In this document: positions 55,985-64,000 of the stretch, piece by piece | Layout of the letters: every line of letters starts with the position of its first letter | Position numbering within the stretch: position 1 is the stretch's first letter | Source of the DNA: Tupaia tana | Taxonomy: Eukaryota; Chordata; Mammalia; Scandentia; Tupaiidae | Direction: 5' to 3' | Assembly (NCBI GenBank): GCA_026018925.1 | Contig: JAKSZU010000006.1 | Span: 195,659,449 to 195,723,448 of the forward strand | DNA: 64,000 nucleotides | Program-made: the position numbers and the translations under genes | Notes under the pieces: model-generated | What the model saw: only the letters and a program-made list of their open reading frames with translations | Database searches by the model: none | What the model was told of the DNA's origin: nothing

Positions 55985-56225
55985 GGGACCAGCAGATGGT
56001 GTAATGGTTATATAGCTGGACTCTCATATAGTTGACCGTGGTTCAAGTCCCTGACCCGGCAGTTTAAAACTCATGTTGGGTGTATGTGCATGCATGCCCA
56101 AAATCCTGAGAGGAGAATAAAAGAGAAGGTATAGCAGCATGGGGTGCTGAGGGGTGATTTCTTGATTTATGTCTCTCTGGTGAGCACATGCACCCTATAG
56201 AAAACTCTCTAAATAAATAAATAAA
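55985..56225 (+). mobile_element. tRNA-derived SINE, long type
   Basis: Head 'gggaccagcagatggtgtaa', shortened CT tract, end 'caccctatagaaaactctc'. 'tattaggatg' and 'tcttaggatg' flank it. Confidence 0.92.
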
Positions 56226-56404
56226 CAAGCAAACAAAGTCTTAGGATGCATTTACTATATTAATTATAATTCTCTTCTCAATTCTCAGTTGACTATGAAC
56301 ATTTTATGAATGAATGCTACCATCAAATATGGCATTCTCATTAACTGCACCTGAAAATCATTCTTACTTTCTTCTATCTGATATATTTGTGAGGCACTTT
56401 TGTT

Positions 56405-56652
56405 TTTTTTAGAGAGATTTTTCTATAAGGCGCATATGTCTGCCAGAGAGACTTAGAGATAGAAAGCAAGAATTCACCGTACAGGAGGGATGGCAATGCC
56501 ACAATCTCATCTCCTCCATTCTGCTCCCAGGATCTTGGGCACACAGCCACATGTGCCCAGAGTGAGTTTCAAGTAGCTGAGTCTGGAACTTGAACCGCCA
56601 CTAGCCATGTGGGAGTCCAGTGATATAACCACAATGCCATCTGCTGGCCCCA
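56405..56652 (-). mobile_element. tRNA-derived SINE, long type, antisense
   Basis: 'gagagatttttctataaggc', body, head end 'catctgctggcccc'. Flanks 'gtgaggcactttt' and 'atgaggcacttttt' form the duplication. Confidence 0.92.
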
Positions 56653-57033
56653 TGAGGCACTTTTTGTGACATATGTGTCAGAGAATGTCTGCCTTTTGCC
56701 GTTCCACATGGTGACTGATCCAGTGATAAAAATTTCCTTTCATATATACATTTCTTCTGGAGAAGGATTTATTATAAGTCTGTACATGAGAAACGAATCT
56801 ACATTCATGGGCTGGTATCATCAAAATAAATGCAAACAAATAAACAATTCTGAACCTGATTAAGCTTTTAGATCTAACTTCTATTTGACAATAAATAATC
56901 TAAGAAACATGCTGAAGTTCACTAAAGAGGTGAAGTCAACAAAGTACCAATTTCTTCAACAAATAAATTGCAAGGGACAAATGAAGAAATGTCAGTGAAA
57001 CTATAGTTTAAAACAAACTGAAGAGCTGCTTTT
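56653..57033. other. DCN intron, no recognisable feature
   Basis: AT-rich; no repeat recognised. Confidence 0.45.
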
Positions 57034-57049
57034 AAAAATGCTGTGTATG

Positions 57050-57300
57050 GGGACCAGCAGTTAGCGTAATGGCTATGTCACTGGACTCCCACGTATTCGA
57101 TCACGGTTCGAGTCCCGGGCCCGGTGGCTTAAAACTCACGCCGGGTGCGTGTGCGTGCGTGCCCAAGATCCCGAGAGGAGAACGGAGGAGAAGGGATTGC
57201 AGCATGGCCATCACCCCTGGGGGGTGATTTCTCGCTTTCTGTCTCTCTGTCTGTCTGGCGAGAGCACGTGCCCTATAGCAAAAACCTCTCCAAAAAAAAA
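57050..57300 (+). mobile_element. tRNA-derived SINE, long type (young)
   Basis: Near-consensus copy with B box GGTTCGAGTCC. Duplication AAAATGCTRTGTATG at 57035-57049 and 57301-57315. Confidence 0.96.
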
Positions 57301-57699
57301 AAAATGCTATGTATGTACTTCAGTTGGTTTCTGAGACACATGATTAAACTATAAAATAAACATTTCTAGCATTTTATGAGATTATTGGAAATGGGTATAG
57401 TGAGTGACTATTTGATATTAAGAAATTATCGTTAATTTTAGGTGTGATCTAGTTGTTATTATTTTTTATTTAAGAGTTTATTTTTTCAGAAAAACACGAT
57501 GACATATTGTTGGATAAAATAATATGATGTCTAATATTTACTTGAAAGTGATATAGAAAAAGGGAGTGAGGGGATATATAGGAAAATAATGGCATTAGAT
57601 GATGCTTGATGAAGCTCAGTGACAGATACACAAGGGTCTCTTATTTTGTACAATTTCCATATTTAAAATTATTTCCATTGTAGCTTATTTTTTATGACT

Positions 57700-57870
57700 T
57701 ATTTGAATTTCAATTCTGGCTCCTCTTTTTGATCCTTAAGGTCACCAGCAAAGTTACATAAGTGCCCTGTGCCTCAGTTTTCCGCATCTTTCACAGAATC
57801 TTTGTAAGATTTCAGTAAGCTCTACTACAAAATAAACTCCCATCACCATGCATAGCAGGGTCTCAATTAC
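57700..57870 (+). mobile_element. MIR remnant
   Basis: 'caattctggctcctcttttt' and 'gccctgtgcctcagttttcc' are MIR text. Confidence 0.65.
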
Positions 57871-59025
57871 TTCTACCTGCAATTATTAACAATAAGAAAA
57901 AGAGATTATCTTTATATTAATTAATATAATTATTTACATTAAATATCTTGTTGATTATTGTCTGTAAGTCTTTTTTCTGGTACAAAACAATTAAAATGCA
58001 TGTTATGCTGGAGATCAAAATCTGTTTTGCAGGTAGGTCATACACAAAATTTTCATCAAAAACTCTTGGACCTGAATTGGTTTTTCTTCTCTGCCATTTC
58101 CTGGTCTTGTGTTCATCCTTGTTCTCATGAAGGCAAGGTCTTTGGAGAACTGGTCTACCAATTCCCAACTTTGGATGGTAAATTTAATAAGCCCATGATC
58201 CACAAAATATAATTAGACTCCCACCTCCAACCAAAAAAATAGCTGTTCCTGGACAATTTAGTCCTATTTTAATGGTGGCAAATGCTCCACTCTTGGGCAA
58301 ATCTATAAAATATCATTTTTTGTTTATACATCATTAGAGTCAGAATAACATGGATTAAAATGAACACAACTACTAAGTAGAGATGGCTGGAATATATAAA
58401 TTAGCATCTCTCAGCTTCTATTTCCTCATCTGAAAATACTGAACATGAAGAAAATTGAGGTAAAAAATGCAGCTGAGCTAAATTACTGCAATAAGTTATT
58501 TTTGATCATTAAAAATTATTTATTTGCACTAAAACTACTAATCTTCCAAAAGTATAAAAGCAGGGAGTGTTCAATGGAAACAGTTATTCTACCTTATTTT
58601 TTAAATAAATAAACAATAAATTCTACCATTAACTGTATATGATTGTATCAGATACATTCTTTTTGATAAATCATTCCAATTGATTTTGATGAATTTTATG
58701 GCTAATAATAAATAGTACAGAAAGTAAGACAGTAAGCATGTGGAATGTTATATCGACTAGCAAGGTAAAATTTGCTCCAAAGAAAAGGTGTTCTCTAATG
58801 GAGATAAAGTCTTGAAGCTATAACTTCATCCCTTTCCTACAATCTTAATTAGGAGACTTAAATAACTGTGAAGTTAACTTGTAAATTAATCTGAATATAA
58901 TTTATTTGCCACTCAAATAGCTTGTAATTGTTAAACGATGACCTTCATAGGGACATTCAATATCTGTGGACCGTCTCTAAGGTCCTTCTCTAATTTATGA
59001 TCATACTTCTCATTACGAATGTATG
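57871..59025. other. DCN intron; a weak MIR-like stretch near 58340-58445
   Basis: 'agcttctatttcctcatctg' suggests another MIR. The rest shows nothing recognisable, and no DCN exon. Confidence 0.45.
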
Positions 59026-59029
59026 TAAA

Positions 59030-59190
59030 TTGGGGCTGTTAGGTGGCATGGTAGTTAAGGATACTAGACTCCCACATGGGCGACTGAGGTTTGAGTCCCA
59101 GACCTGGCCACATCCTTCCTCACTTTCTCTCTCTCTCTCTCTGATACCTCTCTAGTCAAATTAGAATAAATAAATAAAGTTAAATACAAA
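59030..59190 (+). mobile_element. tRNA-derived SINE, short type
   Basis: Head 'ggggctgttaggtggcatgg', B box GGTTTGAGTCC, CT tract, 'ctctagtcaaattagaataa'. Confidence 0.92.
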
Positions 59191-59218
59191 AATAATTCTT
59201 TAAAAAAAGAAATGTATA

Positions 59219-59470
59219 GGGACCAGCAGTTAGCATAATGGCTATGTCGCTGGACTCCCAGGTAGTCGACCGCGGTTCGTGTCCCGGACCCAGTGGCTTA
59301 AACTCACGCCAGGCGCGTGTGCGTGCGTGCCCAAGATCCCGAGAGGAGAATGGAGGAGAAGGGATTGCAGCGTGGCCATCCCCCCTGGGAGGTGATTTCT
59401 CGCTTTTTATCTCTCTGTCTCTGTCTGTCTGGTGCGTGCACGCTCCCTATAGCAAAAACCTCTCCAAAAA
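59219..59470 (+). mobile_element. tRNA-derived SINE, long type (young)
   Basis: Near-consensus copy. 'aaaaagaaatgtatag' on the left and 'aaaaaaaatgtatata' on the right mark the duplication. Confidence 0.95.
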
Positions 59471-59579
59471 AAAAAAAAATGTATATAAATCTAAGTAAAT
59501 GTGTAGATAATTGTATTTTGCAAAGACAGCATTAACTAAATTTCCTATGCTGCATATACTTCTACACTAGGAACTAACT

Positions 59580-60320
59580 TCAATCCTATCAAGAGGTGGA
59601 ATCAAATTGCCCTATTCCTTCCTTTTTTTTTTTTTTTAAAGGAGTTGGGTGAGCTGTAGACCTTTGTTTTTAATAATTATTTTTATTTTAACTTTATTAT
59701 TATTGTTACTTTCCAGTTTGATCAGACAGACACAGAGAGAGAGGGAAAGTGAGAAGACAAGCCACCAGATTCAGGACTTGAACCACGGTCGGCCATGTGG
59801 GAGTCCAGCGCCTTTAACCACCACGCCACCTGCCGGCCCCCCTATTCCTTCCTTTTGAATCTTGGATGGCTTTATAATACCTCTCTGCACCAAGGGGATG
59901 TAGCAGAAGTGAAATATCATGACATTTAGAGATAGGGTGCAAAAGGTGGTATAGCTGCCATGTATCCCATCTGAGATGCTTGCTCTGGAGTATGCCAGAG
60001 ACCATAGATGAAATATGCCTATGCTGAGACCACCATGTTGGAAAGATCACTTGCACCACTCCAGATGATAGAACAGCTAAGCTCAAAAGTGACATCATCA
60101 ACTGCCAGCCATGAAAGTGAACTGTCCAGGGTGTCTAGCTGAGGCTATGGTCCCAAAAAACAAATGTCTGAAAATATGTGAGAGACTCCAAGTGAAAACA
60201 ACTCTTTTTAACCCCCTCCCAAATTTCCCATTTGCTCCTTAAGTCATGAACAAAATAAAATTATGTTTTAAGCCACCATGTTTGGGGGAATATTTATTTA
60301 GCAATAAATGTTACCAGAAA
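59580..60320 (+). mobile_element. ancient LTR-type repeat, interrupted by a short-type SINE
   Basis: 'gaatcttggatggctttata', 'gggatgtagcagaagtgaa', 'catctgagatgcttgctctg' and the end 'ttaagccaccatgtttgggg' match a common old mammalian LTR. Subfamily not assigned. Confidence 0.6.
59627..59838 (-). mobile_element. tRNA-derived SINE, short type, antisense
   Basis: T run, 'agtttgatcagacagacaca', head end 'cacctgccggcccc'. Exact duplication CCTATTCCTTCCTTTT at 59611-59626 and 59841-59856. Confidence 0.93.
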
Positions 60321-60365
60321 CAAAGTTGTTTCCTAAGTTTATTTTTCACTGAGCAACCTTTATTA

Positions 60366-60450
60366 CAAGGATCTTTTAAAAATTTCATATTATGGAAAAA
60401 ACTATGTATGGGTTTCAAATTGTTTTGCAACAAAGTAAGCTTGTACTTCA
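60366..60450 (-). mobile_element. copy of the short inverted-repeat element
   Basis: 'acaaggatcttttaaaaatt', 'tatggaaaaaactatgtatg' and 'ttgcaacaaagtaagcttg' are the complement of the element at 49893-50016, with divergence. Confidence 0.55.
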
Positions 60451-60957
60451 ATTTGATTTAAAAAAAAAAAAGTTTTAAGTTCCCTTGCATTTCTCTCCCA
60501 AAGTTTGTAGAAAGAGGTTTATCTTCTTTAAAATACAGTTCTAAAGTAAATAAAACTCTATTTAAGATGTTAACATATAATCATATCTGAGTAAAGCTAA
60601 TAAGTATACTTTGCATTTTTTTTTCCTTTTCCTTCTACTTGTCCCAGTGATGAATAGCATTGTTCTCTAGCAAATGTCTGCAATCTGGTAAATATTATGT
60701 TGGACCAAGGCCAGGTTGTCCTAAAACATCATGCTTTCTTCATGCCATCTGGCAAGGGCCCAAACTAAGATTTATTCTTGTTGATTTCCAATATATATTT
60801 TTGTATAATTCTGTCTTTAACTCCACAATTAAGATAATAGTGATGTACGTAGGTTTTTGGCAAGTGACCAAAATAATAGCAGTCCCAGCCCCAACAAAAA
60901 CCTCTCTACTTAAAACAAGCATGTTTCCTTCTTTCTCTCTTAAAAGTTGCAACTTGT

Positions 60958-61205
60958 GGACCCAGCAAATGGGATAGCAGTAAAATCGCTGGACCCCCAC
61001 ATGGCCAACTTGAGTTCAAGTCCTGGACCCAGTAGCTTAAAAATCATACCAGGTGCATGTGGGTGCAAGCCCAAGATCCCGGGAGAACGGAAAAAAAGGG
61101 ATTGTGATGTGGCCATCCTCCCAAGAGTTGATTTCTCACTTCTCCTCTCGCTGTCTGTCTATGTGGCAAGCACACATGCCCTAAGGCAAAAACCTCTTTT
61201 AAAAA
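60958..61205 (+). mobile_element. tRNA-derived SINE, long type
   Basis: Head 'ggacccagcaaatgggatag', 'gcaagcccaagatcccggg', end 'gccctaaggcaaaaacctc'. Confidence 0.92.
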
Positions 61206-61612
61206 AGGCAATTGGTGATATCACTTAGATTAGAATTTAGCGATAGATTTCTCCTTTTAATTCCATTCTCTTTCCAAACAAACTCAAGGAAGGTTTAAAC
61301 TTTCTGGTTGTGTGGTCATCATCAAAGGGAAGATGACAAGATGCACAGTAGTTTCATGAGTTCTAATTCCTAGTCAGCTGTGTTCCCTCATGTTTCCAGC
61401 ATGGTAAACTCAAGAATATTGTAGAAAATTCATCCAAGCACTAAGCCATGTACATGTTCAATTATTCATCATCAAGCACGTATTGGTGTTAGCCTACCAA
61501 GTATAAGGTACTTTGTTAAATATAGGGTATATAATGACAAATTATCACTGTACTTCCCTTTTGGTAAAGAATGTAGATGCATAAAGAGGAATTTAAAAGA
61601 TACTAGGTGATT

Positions 61613-61640
61613 GATATATACATATATATATATATATATA
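61613..61640. repeat. (TA)n microsatellite
   Basis: TA-rich run with one ACA interruption. Confidence 0.85.
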
Positions 61641-61939
61641 TTTATGTGCATACTTTGATAATTATAGAATAATCAAGACAAACATACTTTACAACGAAAG
61701 CACAGAAATAGGCACAATGCAAAAGTCCACTCAAAGCAGTCCTCAGTCTCGATCAAATGTATCTGACTCCTGAGTGTTACAGTGTATTTGCTACAGGGCT
61801 TCCTCCTTGTATGAAGATGGGATGGCAAACTGTTTTAATTTCTTTATTCTGATTTTCAAGGAACTCTGCAATCTTCTTATTACTCTTTTGAAGGGGAAAA
61901 ATTAAGATTAGGAGGTTTCATTGTTTCCTGTTTTGATTC

Positions 61940-62368
61940 AGGGAATTAATACTCCAGCTGACATTCGCATCCTGTCCACTGAAGCCAGCGATGGTCTTCC
62001 AAAGGAGAACGCATCACAGCTGCAGTCTAATGAATGCCTTGATCCCACACAGCTGCCTGCCTCTCCCTCCTGGGACCAAGAAGTAAATGAAGGGGATGTC
62101 AGTTTTCAGTCAGGACATAGATGCTTTCTTTGGCCTCTTCTCACTCGTCTTTCTCCTCCTCATCTTTAACCCAGGAGCCACCTTTAAGTCAGGAGCCTTG
62201 GTTATCTGGATCACATTGGAGCATCTCTCTTGCTTCATCTGAGGCACTGCCATACTCCACTCCTACCTGGGCTAACTTAAGCGACCCACTGTGTGTGCTC
62301 TGTGTGCAGCCTCCTTACTTTATTACATGTTAGAGACATCCTTTGGATGCGTCTGAAACTCTGAATAA
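61940..62368 (+). other. possible terminal exon of an unknown plus-strand transcript
   Basis: A pyrimidine-rich tract and CAG ('tttcctgttttgattcag') precede 61940. An open stretch beginning GINTPADIRILSTEA runs to TAA at 62167-62169, and AATAAA follows at 62362-62367. The codon text looks less AT-biased than its surroundings. I recognise no protein family and no partner exon. It would be antisense to DCN intron sequence. A chance arrangement or an old retrocopy is possible. Confidence 0.25.
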
Positions 62369-62369
62369 A

Positions 62370-62937
62370 GAACAGTTCATGTCCCTACTGCTACAGATCC
62401 AAACATAAACTATGAAATCAACTGAGCTTCTGCCATTCTGTCCGCCCTCCACAAACAGCCCTGATTCATTTTTCGGGGTTGATTTCATAAGAAAAGTTTA
62501 ATGGTTCACTTATCTCATGTATAACGTCTACTTCTGGAAAACCATTTTCCCAAGTCAAGCAACAGCCCATGGTCTTAAATGTCCCAAGTGGTAGCCACTG
62601 ACCAAATTTTCCCCCTTTCAAACAACATAATTTTTAAAAAAAGAAACTATTTCTATGCAATTTAATGAACTGTACTTCATGAAAATTTTAAAATTAAAAT
62701 ATTCTTTGCACTATGAAGTACATTTTAGAAACCAGTAATTGTTTGTGATGATTTTATATGGCAAAATTAAATTTTTCCCATCTTGTGGTACCATTTTTAG
62801 AGGGCAAAGGACATAGGTTGTTAATTATTTATAATTACAAAATAGCTAAATGCTTCATTGTTTTCACTTCCACTAAACCAATTTTGTTCAAAGGAATATT
62901 TCTTTGGAGAACACAGAGTTGCTTGATAATATACCAT
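62370..62937. other. DCN upstream intron, no recognisable feature
   Basis: AT-rich; no repeat recognised. Confidence 0.45.
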
Positions 62938-63203
62938 TTTTTAAGAGAGATTTTTGCTACAGAGCATGTGCACTTGCTGAAGAGACAGAGAGAGACAGAG
63001 ACAGAAAGCGATAAATCACTGTCCCCCACCCCAGGAGGGGATGGCCATACTGCAATCCCTTCTCTTCCATTCTTCTCTCAGGATCTTGGGTATACACACA
63101 CGTGCACCCAGTGTGAGTTCAGTCCTGCCAGGTCCAGGACTGGAACTGTGGTTGGCTACATGGAAGTCCAGCAACGTAACCATTACACCATCTGTTTGTC
63201 CCA
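62938..63203 (-). mobile_element. tRNA-derived SINE, long type, antisense
   Basis: 'gagagatttttgctacagag', body, 'ggaactgtggttggctaca', head end 'atctgtttgtccc'. Confidence 0.9.
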
Positions 63204-63429
63204 ATAATACATAATTTTTAAAAAATTATATTCTATTTGCATTTAAAGGTAATGTGGTTCTCTTTGGGGGAAAAGGAATGTATTATTTTGTGTGAAAATT
63301 CATATACTTATTAGAGACTTTCAATTAAAAATTAAAAGACATGTTAGCAACAACCTTGTATGGTTAGCTGACTTTGTCTTAAATGGTAAACTGAATAGAA
63401 CAGTGATTGTGATAAGAATTTTTACATAT

Positions 63430-63590
63430 ATTTTCTGTTATTATCCAGTGAGGCAATATACGTTCCCATTTATCAAATGAGGACATGAAATTTTAAAAAT
63501 TTCAAAGTTACAGTTAGTAAATAGCAAAACAGGATTTTAGTTCAGAGGGATGTAACTGCATAATCCAAGTTCTTTCTGCAATTAAATAGC
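63430..63590 (-). mobile_element. MIR remnant, antisense
   Basis: 'cccatttatcaaatgaggac' and 'cagttagtaaatagcaaaac' are MIR complement text. Confidence 0.65.
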
Positions 63591-63654
63591 TTTAAAAGGT
63601 ATTTCAATTCTTTTGAAATATATTTATAAGAAATATATCAAAAGAATTACTCTA

Positions 63655-63800
63655 GGGACCAGCAGGTGATGTGGTGGTTAAGGTGCTGGACACTCCCACA
63701 TGGCCGATCATGGATGAGTCCCGAACCTGGTGACTTGCTTTCTTGTCCCCGCCCCCTCCCCTGGTCTCTCTGGTCAAATTAAAATAAATGAATGAATAAT
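63655..63800 (+). mobile_element. tRNA-derived SINE, short type
   Basis: Head GGGACCAGCAGGTGATGTGG, 'cacatggccgatcatggatg', pyrimidine tract, 'ctctggtcaaattaaaataa'. Confidence 0.92.
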
Positions 63801-63805
63801 AAAAT

Positions 63806-63807
<2 letters not shown>

Positions 63808-63838
<31 letters not shown>
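63808..63838. repeat. (TA)n microsatellite
   Basis: About 15 TA units between two SINE tails. Confidence 0.9.
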
Positions 63839-63839
<1 letters not shown>

Positions 63840-63841
<2 letters not shown>

Positions 63842-64000
63842 GGAGAGGTTTTCGCTATAGGGCACGTGCACTAGCCAGAAAGACAGAGACAGAGAGACAG
63901 AAAGCGAGAAATCACCGCCCAGGGGGGATGGCCACGCGGCAATCCCTTCTCCTCCATTCTCCTCTTGGGATATCTTGGGCCTGCACGCACACGTGCCCAG
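63840..64000 (-). mobile_element. tRNA-derived SINE, long type, antisense, cut by the window edge
   Basis: 'gagaggttttcgctataggg', purine tract and body. The head lies beyond the window. Confidence 0.92.

Larger units (their letters stand above)
20420..64000 (-). other. DCN: DCN transcription unit (3' part; continues past the right edge)
   Basis: Decorin is a secreted class I small leucine-rich proteoglycan. It binds fibrillar collagen and growth factors such as TGF-beta and controls fibril assembly. Six coding exons in the correct order and phase span 21218-50625. Introns are 9352, 5721, 3473, 1071 and 8921 bp going upstream, then more than 13.3 kb. Exon sizes of 113, 94 and 139 bp agree with what I recall for human DCN. 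The first coding exon (signal peptide, propeptide, Ser-Gly attachment site, N-terminal cysteine cap) and the promoter are not in the window. The left (3') boundary is inferred from similarity to the human 3' UTR. Introns are mostly SINE, L1, MIR and L2 remnants. Confidence 0.93.

Noticed and set aside
57050..57122. SINE heads with good A and B boxes could be read as tRNA genes.
   Set aside because: They lack a proper anticodon stem and acceptor pairing and always continue into the SINE body and A tail.
50626..64000. Looked for the DCN exon with the signal peptide and for 5' UTR exons.
   Set aside because: No minus-strand match to the expected start, Ser-Gly site or cysteine cap was found. 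The exons probably lie right of the window.

Overview
The window is a piece of placental-mammal nuclear DNA. It is AT-rich, very gene-poor and packed with retroposons. The only protein-coding gene I can support is decorin (DCN), a small leucine-rich proteoglycan of the extracellular matrix. It lies on the minus strand, from its 3' UTR (about 20420) up to coding exon 3 (50513-50625), and the gene continues past the right edge. Six coding exons are present with consensus splice sites. Exon numbers follow human DCN from memory: exon 8 21218-21413, exon 7 30766-30904, exon 6 36626-36719, exon 5 40193-40306, exon 4 41378-41591, exon 3 50513-50625. The exon with the signal peptide and glycosaminoglycan attachment site, and the 5' UTR exons, were not found up to 64000 and probably lie to the right. 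Bases 1-20420 are intergenic; from known mammalian synteny this would be the LUM-DCN interval.

Host: about 70 copies of a tRNA-derived SINE fill the window. The long type (about 250 bp) has a tRNA-like head with A and B boxes, a body with a GTGCGTGCGTGCCC motif, a CT-rich tract, a conserved end near CCCTATAGCAAAAACCTCTC and then poly(A). The short type joins the head to a CT-rich tract and GTCAAATTAAA. A few old dimeric 7SL-derived elements also occur, and 7SL SINEs are known only from Euarchontoglires. With no Alu, B1/B2/ID or rabbit C elements seen, I favour a colugo (Dermoptera), with tree shrew as the alternative. This is inference and needs a repeat-library search.

Layout: 1-5300 is intergenic with scattered SINEs. 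5300-9230 is an old antisense L1 hit by several later insertions. 9230-20420 is intergenic, with SINEs, MIR/L2 fossils, an LTR and a possible retrocopy. 20420-64000 is DCN, with introns full of SINEs, L1 pieces (one with a 5' inversion), MaLR-type LTRs, MIR/L2 fossils and microsatellites.

The most unusual object is the insert at 5964-7983. On the minus strand it reads: about 60 copies of a CpG-dense 25-26 bp GC-rich tandem repeat, a unique spacer, a segment resembling the 3' end of the L1 at 46.4 kb, a duplicated poly(A)-signal block, and a poly(A) tail. The whole is bounded by 10-bp direct repeats. That is the architecture of a VNTR-bearing composite retrotransposon comparable to hominoid SVA/LAVA. 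A second point is a one-base G insertion in DCN exon 8 (21357-21360) that breaks the reading frame in this sequence; it is most simply an assembly error but needs checking.
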